DNA from: Bacillota bacterium
GTDB taxonomy: Bacteria; Bacillota; Clostridia; Acetivibrionales; JANLFN01
Assembly (NCBI GenBank): GCA_023397675.1
Contig: JAEWTV010000069.1
Location: 1 to 15,752, forward strand
Length of the DNA: 15,752 nucleotides
Direction: 5' to 3'
Within the stretch, counting starts at the first letter, position 1. Each line of letters begins with the position of its first letter. The notes beneath the pieces were generated by a model that was given only the letters and a program-made list of their open reading frames with translations, was not told where the DNA came from and did no database searches. This document shows, piece by piece, positions 6,818 to 14,413 of the stretch. The translations under genes were made by a program, and so were the position numbers.

Positions 6818-8059
6818 TTACAAGCCTTTTTTAAGGAGATTTTTTCTGATAGTATCAAAAGCGTTTAAAACCGTAACCTTCCTTATTCGCTCCCTGCTTC
6901 CCCACAGTCTTAATTCCTTTGTCTGAACTCCATCTTTATCGGCAATTCCGACATAAACAAGACCAACCGGTTTTTCAGTGGTTCCGCCTCCAGGCCCTGC
7001 TATTCCAGTAACTGATACTCCTATATCAGTTCCAAGCCTCTGCCTGACACCGGCTGCCATTTCAGCAGCTGTCTGACTACTGACTGCACCATACTTTTCG
7101 AGTGTTTCATGCTTTACTCCGAGCTGTCCTTCCTTAATTTCATTGCTATAGGAAACAATACTTCCGTAAAAAACTTCCGAGATTCCCGGTATGTTTGTTA
7201 TATGAGCCGATATAAGACCTCCTGTGCAGGATTCTGCAAAGCTTATGGACATTTTTTTATCCAGCAGCATTTCTCCCACTACCTGTTCAAGGTCTTTTCC
7301 TTCAACAGAATATATAGCATTCCCAAGTTTTTCTTTAATTTTATCCAAAGCCGGTTCAAGATAAACTTCACCGTCTTCATTCAGATTACATTTTGCAGTT
7401 ACTCTGACTGTAACCTCTCCATCCTTTGCATAGGTTGCAATTGTTGGATTGGTTTGACCTTCGACAAGCTCCATAAGCCTGTTTTCAACTTCGGATTCAC
7501 CTATTCCAAATACCCTTACAAACCGTGATACAATCGTGTGCTCCAATTTACTAAGGAAGTATGGCATAACGCTGTTTTCAAACATTGGTTTCATTTCAAT
7601 AGGAGGTCCAGGGAGCATGACAACTACTTTTCCGCCGGCTTCAACTATACAGCCGGGTGCCGTACCATGTTCGTTCCTCATAATAATACTGTCTTCAGGC
7701 ATATAAGCCTGTTTAAGGTTACTTTCAACCATTTTGCGGTTTATCTTTTCGAAGAAGGTTTTAATTTCATTTGCACTGTACTCATCAAGTACAAGTCTTT
7801 TACCCATCAATTCCGCTATTGTTTCCTTTGTGAGGTCATCCTGTGTAGGTCCCAGTCCGCCGGTTGTAATTACAATGTCCGACCTTGACAAGGCAAGCTT
7901 GAGTGATTCTTTAAGCCTTTGAACATTATCTCCTACCACACTGTGATAAAAAACTCCTATTCCCGCATCAGGAAGTCTTGATGAAATATATTGGGCATTG
8001 GTGTTGGCTATCTGCCCCATTAAAAGCTCAGTACCTACCGCCAGTATTTCAGCATTCAT
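6818..8059 (-). CDS. cinA: CinA, nicotinamide-nucleotide amidase / competence-damage inducible protein
   Basis: With the start chosen here the product has 413 residues in two domains. The N-terminal MoCF-like domain (about 1-170) carries GTELLMGQIANTN (9-21) and TTGGLGPTQDD (65-75). The C-terminal CinA domain (about 255-410) carries AESCTGG (275-281), AVSSQTA (325-331) and VTGIAGPGGGT (350-360). Family members deamidate NMN to nicotinate mononucleotide in pyridine-nucleotide salvage, and many also hydrolyse ADP-ribose. The ATG at 8059 is preferred because AAAGGTG is correctly spaced before it; the longer frame starting at a GTG at 8068 would begin inside that binding site. The gene heads the cinA-murJ pair and lies upstream of recA, echoing the cinA-recA neighbourhood known in other Gram-positives. 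Its promoter is in the divergent spacer shared with ldh. Confidence 0.95.
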   Translation of the reverse strand: MNAEILAVGTELLMGQIANTNAQYISSRLPDAGIGVFYHSVVGDNVQRLKESLKLALSRSDIVITTGGLGPTQDDLTKETIAELMGKRLVLDEYSANEIKTFFEKINRKMVESNLKQAYMPEDSIIMRNEHGTAPGCIVEAGGKVVVMLPGPPIEMKPMFENSVMPYFLSKLEHTIVSRFVRVFGIGESEVENRLMELVEGQTNPTIATYAKDGEVTVRVTAKCNLNEDGEVYLEPALDKIKEKLGNAIYSVEGKDLEQVVGEMLLDKKMSISFAESCTGGLISAHITNIPGISEVFYGSIVSYSNEIKEGQLGVKHETLEKYGAVSSQTAAEMAAGVRQRLGTDIGVSVTGIAGPGGGTTEKPVGLVYVGIADKDGVQTKELRLWGSRERIRKVTVLNAFDTIRKNLLKKGL

Positions 8060-8155
8060 TATTATCACCTTTTATTTATTATTACAACTATAAGTTGCTG
8101 GTATTTAATTATCTATGCCATTTTATCATATTATTGCAAATCACTTCAAATATTA

Positions 8156-8171
8156 TCTAAACACGTTTAGA
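8156..8171. promoter_or_regulatory. Perfect 16-base palindrome in the cinA/ldh divergent spacer
   Basis: TCTAAAC and GTTTAGA are exact reverse complements around a two-base centre (AC). The site lies 97 bases before the cinA ATG and 103 bases before the ldh ATG, and its right arm overlaps the proposed ldh -35. It matches neither the LexA box nor the clostridial Rex consensus, and is off-register for a CcpA cre site. It looks like an operator for an unidentified dimeric repressor, perhaps for ldh. Confidence 0.5.
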
Positions 8172-8194
8172 ATCCATTTAATATGGTATATATA
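8166..8194 (+). promoter_or_regulatory. Candidate ldh promoter
   Basis: TTTAGA (8166-8171) and TATATA (8189-8194) are 17 bases apart, giving a leader of about 70 bases. The -35 is weak and lies within the palindrome. Other AT-rich -10-like sequences (for example TATGAT near 8216) occur in the same spacer, so the exact promoter is uncertain. Confidence 0.35.
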
Positions 8195-8273
8195 AACGTG
8201 AGAAGTATGATATTATTTAGAAGCAATCTTATTTCCATATATTTAATTTATAGATTAAGAAGGAGTGAATTCT

Positions 8274-9224
8274 ATGAATGAAATTACTTCAAGTAAAGTT
8301 GCTATAATCGGTGCAGGTTTCGTTGGTTCCACAACTGCCATGACGCTCATGATGAGCGGCCTTGTTTCTGAATTGGTGCTTATAGACAGGAATACAGAGA
8401 AATCCGAAGGCGAAGTCATGGATCTTAATCATGGAATGCCTTTTGTAAGACCTGTAAGAATTTATAATGGTGAAATGAAGGATGTTAAAGGCGCTGATAT
8501 AGTAATCATAACCGCTGGAGCCGGTCAAAAGCCCGGTGAAACCAGAATGGACCTTGTAAATAAGAATACAGAAATATTCAAGGGCATTATAAGTGAGATT
8601 GTGAAGTATAACACCGATTGCATCCTTTTAATAGTTACAAACCCAGTAGACGTATTGACTTATGTAACCTACAAGTTGTCAGGCTTCCCCAGCGAAAGGG
8701 TTATAGGCTCAGGCACAGTGCTTGATACTGCACGTTTTAAATACCTTCTTGGTAATCATGCAGGAATTGATCCCAGGAATGTTCATGCATATATTATTGG
8801 AGAGCACGGTGACAGTGAGGTTGCGACCTGGAGCCTTACAAATATTGCAGGCATTCAAATGGATGAATACTGCAAAAACTGCAGTGGTTGTGAAGGTGGT
8901 ATTTCAAAAAAAGAAATATTTGAAGATGTAAAAAATGCGGCTTATCAGATAATATCCCGCAAAGGTGCTACTTATTATGCAGTTGCCCTTGCAGTAAGAA
9001 GAATTGTAGAGTCAATCGTAAGGGATGAAAATTCAATTTTGACGGTTTCAAGCCTTCTTACCGGGCAATATGGACTGGATAATGTTTGCCTGAGTGTTCC
9101 TACCGTTGTAAACAGGCGCGGAATAGAAAGAATAATAGATATTCCCCTTGACGCCAATGAAAATGCAAGTCTGAGTAATTCCGGAAAGCTTTTAAGAGAG
9201 GTTATCACTCAGTTAAAGCTGTAA
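8274..9224 (+). CDS. ldh: L-lactate dehydrogenase (NAD-dependent)
   Basis: The 316-residue enzyme reduces pyruvate to L-lactate, regenerating NAD+ during fermentation. The Rossmann motif is GAGFVG (13-18), substrate-loop Q85 in GAGQKPGETR marks lactate rather than malate dehydrogenase, R91 and R154 bind substrate, and the D151/H178 pair (GEHGD) is catalytic. H171 matches the fructose-1,6-bisphosphate-site histidine of allosteric LDHs, while K156 stands where the Bacillus enzyme has arginine, so activation by that sugar phosphate is plausible but not certain. A Cys cluster (CKNCSGC, 200-206) resembles that of Thermotoga LDH. AAGGAG (8259-8264) lies nine bases before the chosen ATG; a longer frame from a GTG at 8265 would start directly on that site. 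The gene is alone between a divergent promoter region and a terminator. Confidence 0.95.
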   Translation: MNEITSSKVAIIGAGFVGSTTAMTLMMSGLVSELVLIDRNTEKSEGEVMDLNHGMPFVRPVRIYNGEMKDVKGADIVIITAGAGQKPGETRMDLVNKNTEIFKGIISEIVKYNTDCILLIVTNPVDVLTYVTYKLSGFPSERVIGSGTVLDTARFKYLLGNHAGIDPRNVHAYIIGEHGDSEVATWSLTNIAGIQMDEYCKNCSGCEGGISKKEIFEDVKNAAYQIISRKGATYYAVALAVRRIVESIVRDENSILTVSSLLTGQYGLDNVCLSVPTVVNRRGIERIIDIPLDANENASLSNSGKLLREVITQLKL

Positions 9225-9273
9225 CAATACATCAGTAAAGAACTAATTAATCATTTCGCTTACTATTGGACAT

Positions 9274-9306
9274 GTGCCGTTTTATAAAATAAGAACGGCA
9301 CTTTTC
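9274..9306 (+). terminator. Rho-independent terminator after ldh
   Basis: An eight-base perfect stem (GTGCCGTT at 9274-9281, AACGGCAC at 9294-9301) is followed by TTTTCT. It lies about 50 bases after the ldh stop codon and makes ldh monocistronic. Confidence 0.8.
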
Positions 9307-9520
9307 TGCTTTCTAAATAAAACAATTCCAGTACGTTCCATATTTAATTAATTATTTTGTCATTTACTCAATAATTTTTACTTAAAAATATAATGTTAAA
9401 TATCTTGCATTTTTTGATAGTTTTACATGTAAAAAATTATCAACTTTATACATTCAATTTGTAACGCTAATATGATATTATTTCTATAAAAATACCACAT
9501 TTTTACCACGAGGTGAAGTT
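9307..9520. other. AT-rich spacer before the moxR operon
   Basis: Together with the ldh terminator this makes an almost 300-base gene-free gap. It holds no reading frame I would trust. It contains a nested inverted repeat (separate entry) and several poor promoter-like pairs. TTCAAT and TATTAT, 17 bases apart about 30-60 bases before moxR, are the best placed, but the assignment is weak. Confidence 0.5.
9414..9443. repeat. Nested inverted repeat upstream of moxR
   Basis: A perfect 14-base palindrome TTTTACATGTAAAA (9421-9434) sits within a second inverted pair, TTGATA (9414-9419) and TATCAA (9438-9443), with nearly the same centre. It lies 78-107 bases before the moxR ATG. It could be an operator for a dimeric regulator or a small RNA hairpin if transcribed. 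No T tract follows it on the plus strand, so it is not a terminator for ldh. Confidence 0.5.
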
Positions 9521-10477
9521 ATGGGAGATAATATCAAGGCACTAAAAGAAATTGTTAATAATGTTGAAAAGGTAATAATAGGCAAGCATGAACAAATTGA
9601 ACTTACACTTATAGCGCTGATGTGCAACGGTCATGTACTAATTGAAGATGTTCCCGGTGTAGGAAAAACAAGTCTTGTATGTGCTCTTTCAAAATCCATC
9701 AGCGCCTCTTTTAAAAGAATACAGTTCACACCTGATATTCTTCCTTCTGATATAATGGGATTTTCAATGTATAATCAGAAAACAAATGAATTTGAGTACC
9801 GTCCAGGAGCAATAATGAGCCAAATCATTCTTGCGGACGAAATAAATAGAACTTCTCCTAAAACTCAAGCGAGCTTGCTGGAAGTCATGGAAGAAAACCA
9901 GGTAACAGTTGATGGCGTAACTTATAAGGTTCCAAAGCCTTTCATGGTACTTGCAACACAGAACCCTATAGAGTATCTGGGAACATTTCCTCTTCCTGAA
10001 GCCCAGATAGACAGGTTCTTTATCAAAGTTAGCCTTGGATACCCGAACTTTGATGATGAAAGCAATATTCTTAAAAGGTTCAGTGAAAAAAATCCTTTTG
10101 AATCACTTAGCCCGGTTGCTGATGGCAGTATTATTACTGAAATACAGTCGGAAATTAAAAAGGTTCATGCCGATTCAAGCCTTAATAATTATATCGTTAA
10201 TATTGTAAGCCAAACAAGAAATCACAATGACATTTCATTAGGTTCCAGCCCCAGAGGTTCACTTTCACTTTTCAGGGCTGCACAGGCATGGGCTTATTAT
10301 AACGGAAGAGACTATGTTCTTCCCGATGATGTTAAAAAGATGGCAGTTCCAGTATTGTCGCACCGCATAATTCTCAAGCAGGAAGCAAAACTGCGTAAGG
10401 TTAAGCCTGAAGAAATCATAAAATCAATAGTTGATGGTATTCTGGTTCCGGTGGTAAACTACCATGAAAAGAAATAG
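9521..10477 (+). CDS. MoxR-family AAA+ ATPase
   Basis: The 318-residue protein is a MoxR ATPase: Walker A DVPGVGKTS (43-51), Walker B ILADEIN (103-109, with D106 and E107), sensor 1 in LATQNP (144-149), and an arginine-finger candidate in QIDRFF (162-167). The lid with RGSLSLFRAAQAWA (about 245-258) completes the AAA+ module. MoxR proteins are thought to act as chaperones that activate or assemble partner proteins, often those with von Willebrand-type or DUF58 domains encoded next door. The ATG has GAGGTGA about six bases upstream. Its last 14 bases overlap the DUF58 gene, indicating translational coupling. It is the first gene of a three-gene operon ending at the 14349-14387 terminator. The client protein is not known. 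Confidence 0.93.
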   Translation: MGDNIKALKEIVNNVEKVIIGKHEQIELTLIALMCNGHVLIEDVPGVGKTSLVCALSKSISASFKRIQFTPDILPSDIMGFSMYNQKTNEFEYRPGAIMSQIILADEINRTSPKTQASLLEVMEENQVTVDGVTYKVPKPFMVLATQNPIEYLGTFPLPEAQIDRFFIKVSLGYPNFDDESNILKRFSEKNPFESLSPVADGSIITEIQSEIKKVHADSSLNNYIVNIVSQTRNHNDISLGSSPRGSLSLFRAAQAWAYYNGRDYVLPDDVKKMAVPVLSHRIILKQEAKLRKVKPEEIIKSIVDGILVPVVNYHEKK

Positions 10478-11675
10478 AAAACTTTATGTTTTTTTCTTCA
10501 TACTATCTATAATATTTATATTTAATTACGGCGGAAAGGTTCCCTACATCTTTTTTCATATAATGTGGGTATTACCTTTGTTTTCGCTACTTTTACTTAC
10601 AATATCATTTCTTCATTTCCGCTATGTTCAAAAGCTTGACTGTACCCATGCGGTTAAAGGTGATACTGTACATTACTCGGTTACAATAAAGAATTCCGAT
10701 TTCTTTATGTACCCCTATATCAGAGTAAAGTTTTATGCAGATAACACAATATTTAAAGAGCAGCTTAGTGAAAAGCGTTTTTCTCTTTATCCTTTCAAAT
10801 CAAAGACCTTTAGCTTCAGCCTTAAATGCAAGTACAGGGGGTATTATGAAGTAGGAATGCAATCTATAGAATTTATAGATTTGCTTGGCTTGTTTAAGCT
10901 TACACACAAGGTTAGAGAAAATAGGGTTATACGCGTTCATCCAAAGATTATTCAGCTGGATAGCTTTAATGTAAAAACAAATTGCCTTTCAGAAGCCCAT
11001 TCACAGATGAATGATAAACATAAGGATATGTCCACAATTTCCGACATAAGAAAATATGTTATGGGTGATACCTTTAAGATGATTCACTGGAAGCTTACGG
11101 CTAAGATAAATCAGTTGATGGTAAAGAATTTTCAGAGCACAACCGATCTTTCTACAGTTCTCGTTCTGGACCTTAAAACCAACAAACTTGATTATGACCA
11201 GAACATTATTATTGAAGATAAGCTTATTGAATCCATATTAGCCGTATCCCGTTATTGCCTTTCCAACTGGATACCTCTTAACCTTGTATATTACAAGAAT
11301 GGAATTCAGGATATTCAAGCTAAAAACCTTCATGATTTCGAAACCATTTACAGTGTTCTCTCTGAAATCAGGTTTAATGAAAAAGTTGACGTAAGCAATA
11401 TTATTGACTTATATTTGGAAAACAATTTCAACAAGACAAATGTTATGATCTTTTCATCCAATGTCGATTACCAGCTTAGCGACTGGATAGAGCACACCAG
11501 GCTTTCAGGCTATGAACTGGCGTTATTCTATGTGTCACCTGAAGAAATTACGTCCGAAAAGGATAAGAATGCAGAAGATATTGTGTCCTATCTGCCGGAA
11601 ATCGGTGTAAGCACCTATAGAATTGGCATCAATGATGATGTGAATACTTCCATAAACAAAGCAAAAGCATCATGA
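10464..11675 (+). CDS. DUF58 membrane protein, MoxR partner
   Basis: The 403-residue protein begins with two membrane segments (about 7-22 and 29-51), continues with a beta-rich domain (about 55-165), and then has the DUF58 hallmark IRKYVMGDTFKMIHWK (195-210) followed by QLMVKNF (217-223). The C-terminal half alternates hydrophobic strands (TVLVLDL, NVMIFSS, LALFYVS) in the way of a von Willebrand A-like fold, as described for DUF58 proteins. It lacks an obvious DxSxS metal site, since the corresponding strand reads LVLDLKTNK. The start overlaps the moxR 3' end by 14 bases and no independent promoter is visible. By family precedent it works with MoxR and the following membrane transglutaminase, probably at the cytoplasmic membrane; the precise function is unknown. 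Confidence 0.88.
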   Translation: MKRNRKLYVFFFILSIIFIFNYGGKVPYIFFHIMWVLPLFSLLLLTISFLHFRYVQKLDCTHAVKGDTVHYSVTIKNSDFFMYPYIRVKFYADNTIFKEQLSEKRFSLYPFKSKTFSFSLKCKYRGYYEVGMQSIEFIDLLGLFKLTHKVRENRVIRVHPKIIQLDSFNVKTNCLSEAHSQMNDKHKDMSTISDIRKYVMGDTFKMIHWKLTAKINQLMVKNFQSTTDLSTVLVLDLKTNKLDYDQNIIIEDKLIESILAVSRYCLSNWIPLNLVYYKNGIQDIQAKNLHDFETIYSVLSEIRFNEKVDVSNIIDLYLENNFNKTNVMIFSSNVDYQLSDWIEHTRLSGYELALFYVSPEEITSEKDKNAEDIVSYLPEIGVSTYRIGINDDVNTSINKAKAS

Positions 11676-11697
11676 TTTCATTAAACGGGGGTTTCAA

Positions 11698-14319
11698 ATG
11701 AAACTAAAATCAACAGCAAGACTTATTACAAATTTAATACCTTCTGCTCTTTTAGCTTTCAGCCTCATTTATGCGCTTACTACTGCTCTTAATTTTAAAT
11801 TCAGCATATATACAATAATACTTTTTACAGCAGTATCTTTTATCCTTTTAGCTGTTGTTTTTATAAACAAAACCTCAATAAAGATATCTGTATTTCTTGC
11901 GGCACTTTCTGTTATCGGAACTGCCGCATATTTTCTTATTTCTAAAGGTTGGGACATTGTATACTACTATGTGCAGGTATTCTTCATTTGGATTTACAAC
12001 TTCATGAACAATGCACAATCTTATAATGAAGGATATGCATTGATTAGCGTTATATTTATATCAGTTGTTGTAAGCTTTTTTGTATATCTATTTACTGTTA
12101 GGCGCTTACGCTTCCCTCTTTTATTTATATCAGGGGTAGGCATTTTTGTCATACAGGGCATGTTCAATTTCTTTTCAAGCCTTCCAGCCTTCTTTATTTT
12201 CTGTACAATGATGATTTTTTACTATATGAAGTATATCCATAATAAAAATTCTAAAACTCACAATAATGAATATGCTGGCCAATTCGGTTTTATATCTGCT
12301 GTACTTCCACTGGTTCTTTTAATAGGCGTTCTGACTTTTATTCTGCCTACAAGCAGAGAACCTGTACACTGGAAATGGCTTGACAAACAGTATGATGCAC
12401 TTGTGAAATTACTTGATAATCCCAATTCACGCCCATTGGTTTTTGATGTTTTCTCATTATCTTCAGCCGGGTTTGGTGAAAATTACAATGTACTTGGCGG
12501 TAAAGTAAAACTCAATAAAACTACTGTACTTAAGGTTGAATCACCAAGGAGACTTTATCTTAAAGGAGTAATTAAAAACATTTATACGGGTAAAGCCTGG
12601 CTGTCGACTGTAGAAAGTAAATTACCTTTAAACGACAGTAATAATACTATTCTGGACAATGACATAGAAGAAACAATGTCCAATATTCTTGGTATTGAAA
12701 AGCCTGCGAGCAATCAAAATGATACCACAGTATCTGTCACAGTTGACGGTGGAAGAAATTTTACTTCTATGGATAAGCAATATATTACCACAAAGGAAAA
12801 TTTAAAAGGTGATTATTCTAAATATGCATACAAGGACAAAGTAACAGTAACCTTTGATAACCTTATTGTACGCTCAATATTTTTACCGTTAAAGGCTAAT
12901 AACATTAAGTTTAATGAAAAGAAAACAAGGTTTGATATAACCCAATCGGGACTTATAACAACGCCATCTCCGATTAAGAAAGGCTTCAAGTACAGCTTTG
13001 ATGTGTTTACCCCAAAATATGATAATAAAGATGTTCTAAAATTACTCAGAGAAAGCAGACCTGGGATTATTTATGACCGATATAAAAACTCAATAAACTA
13101 TTTCAGTAGCACTTTCGGATACCAAATTCTTACCCCTAATCAAGCCTATACAAATTATGCTTTTGACCAGGGGGTCACTGATCAAACTCTTCTTAATTTT
13201 CCTGAGATGTTTAAAATCAGTAACCAATTTGAATATCTAAACAATATCTACAGCCTTAACCTAAAGGTTCCTGAGACGGTTCCCCAAAGGGTTAAAGACC
13301 TTGCCAAAAGAATTACCTCCGGGTGTACTAACAATTATGACAAAGTAAAGGCAATCGAGAATTATTTAAATGATAATTATCAGTATACTCTTGAGCCTCC
13401 CAGCACCCCCAAAAACAGAGACTTTGTTGATTACTTCCTTTTTGATTCAAAAAAGGGCTACTGTACATATTTTGCGTCTTCAATGTCTATACTTACAAGG
13501 TGTTTAGGAATACCTTCAAGATATGTCGAAGGGTATATGCTGCCTTCAAAAAGGAACAGCTCAGGAAGCTATACAGTAACCAATGAACAGGCACATGCTT
13601 GGGTTGAAGTATATTTTGAAGGTTTTGGCTGGGTTCCTTTTGAAGCTACTCCCGCATTCTATTCAAGCTTTTATAATAAGAACTCAGATGCACATTTAAG
13701 TGATGATATGGTTAAAGATCCAAATTATAGCGAGTATGTTGAATATCTTAAAAATCTTGCTAAAAACCGTGACAACATGAATGCAGACAATTTGGATGCA
13801 CAGGACACCAACAAGCAGAACATTTTTATTATAATATTGGAAATAATCCTTATAGCTGCGGTTGCTATGTTCCTCTTTATATTGTCATTTAACTATATCA
13901 GAAGAAAGCTTAAGTTCGTGAAAATCCTCAAGATGACACCTGAAGAAGGAGCAAAAGAATTATATAATTATTACCTTAATATTCTTTCAATAATTGGATA
14001 TCCTGTTGAGCCTGGGGAAACTCCTTTTGAGTATTCAAAGAGGCTTTACAGTAAGATAGATTTCCTGATTACTTCTGATACGTATTTTGAGGAACGCTTA
14101 AATAACCTTGGAAGAGTAATTTCGTCACTTCACAAGCCTGAGTATGATTTTGAAAAAGTTACAAATCTTGTTGTAAGGGCTATTTATGATAAACATGGAA
14201 TTACCCCCGAAGAAAGAGATACCATTTTTGAATATTCAACTTTCCTCCGAAGAAGTGCTAAGAAATACCTGGGCAAGTATAATTATTTTGTAAAGGCTTA
14301 CATCTTCGGTAAACTATAA
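11698..14319 (+). CDS. TgpA-like membrane protein with transglutaminase-like domain and DUF4129-like tail
   Basis: The 873-residue protein starts with about six to seven membrane helices (residues 10-215), followed by a long extracytoplasmic region. This carries a transglutaminase-like cysteine-peptidase/transferase domain with C589 in KGYCTYFASSM, H633 in AHAWVEVYF, and GWVPFEAT, where E649 takes the place of the usual Asp of the Cys-His-Asp triad. One further membrane helix (about 708-733) leads to a cytoplasmic tail with a DUF4129-like segment (GYPVEPGETPFEYSKRLYS, about 765-783). Fold and topology match TgpA/YebA-type proteins, which occur beside moxR and DUF58 genes throughout bacteria. 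The active site would face outside the cell and act on proteins or peptidoglycan peptides; the reaction is unproven. The ATG is 22 bases after the DUF58 stop, with a G-rich binding site (11687-11691). Confidence 0.9.
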   Translation: MKLKSTARLITNLIPSALLAFSLIYALTTALNFKFSIYTIILFTAVSFILLAVVFINKTSIKISVFLAALSVIGTAAYFLISKGWDIVYYYVQVFFIWIYNFMNNAQSYNEGYALISVIFISVVVSFFVYLFTVRRLRFPLLFISGVGIFVIQGMFNFFSSLPAFFIFCTMMIFYYMKYIHNKNSKTHNNEYAGQFGFISAVLPLVLLIGVLTFILPTSREPVHWKWLDKQYDALVKLLDNPNSRPLVFDVFSLSSAGFGENYNVLGGKVKLNKTTVLKVESPRRLYLKGVIKNIYTGKAWLSTVESKLPLNDSNNTILDNDIEETMSNILGIEKPASNQNDTTVSVTVDGGRNFTSMDKQYITTKENLKGDYSKYAYKDKVTVTFDNLIVRSIFLPLKANNIKFNEKKTRFDITQSGLITTPSPIKKGFKYSFDVFTPKYDNKDVLKLLRESRPGIIYDRYKNSINYFSSTFGYQILTPNQAYTNYAFDQGVTDQTLLNFPEMFKISNQFEYLNNIYSLNLKVPETVPQRVKDLAKRITSGCTNNYDKVKAIENYLNDNYQYTLEPPSTPKNRDFVDYFLFDSKKGYCTYFASSMSILTRCLGIPSRYVEGYMLPSKRNSSGSYTVTNEQAHAWVEVYFEGFGWVPFEATPAFYSSFYNKNSDAHLSDDMVKDPNYSEYVEYLKNLAKNRDNMNADNLDAQDTNKQNIFIIILEIILIAAVAMFLFILSFNYIRRKLKFVKILKMTPEEGAKELYNYYLNILSIIGYPVEPGETPFEYSKRLYSKIDFLITSDTYFEERLNNLGRVISSLHKPEYDFEKVTNLVVRAIYDKHGITPEERDTIFEYSTFLRRSAKKYLGKYNYFVKAYIFGKL

Positions 14320-14348
14320 AATTAAACTAAACCAACCCATTTATACAT

Positions 14349-14387
14349 AAAGCCACGGTTAAACTAAACCGCGGCTTTTGTTTTTTT
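14349..14387 (+). terminator. Rho-independent terminator of the moxR operon
   Basis: A 12-base stem (14349-14360 with 14367-14378) has a single A-C mismatch and a six-base loop, and is followed by TTTTG and a further seven T. It lies 30 bases after the transglutaminase stop and faces the convergent sugar-kinase gene. Its minus-strand flank has only three T, so it is probably weaker in that direction. Confidence 0.85.
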
Positions 14388-14413
14388 CAGCTTTTTATTA
14401 TCATATTTAATTC

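Noticed and set aside
7109..7888. Two long plus-strand open frames (139 and 116 codons) opposite cinA
   Set aside because: They lie wholly antisense to a strongly conserved coding gene, have no plausible binding sites, and their Phe/Tyr/Cys-rich translations look like reverse-strand shadow sequence.
8066..8068. GTG as the start of cinA (416 residues)
   Set aside because: The GTG is part of the ribosome binding site AAAGGTG for the ATG at 8059, which also gives the usual family N-terminus.
8156..8171. The palindrome before ldh as a CcpA cre or Rex site
   Set aside because: The centre is AC flanked by C and G rather than the CG of a cre, and the arms do not match the TTGTGA/TTGTTA half sites of Rex.
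8265..8267. GTG as the start of ldh (319 residues)
   Set aside because: It follows directly on AAGGAG, leaving no spacing; the ATG at 8274 is nine bases away and fits.
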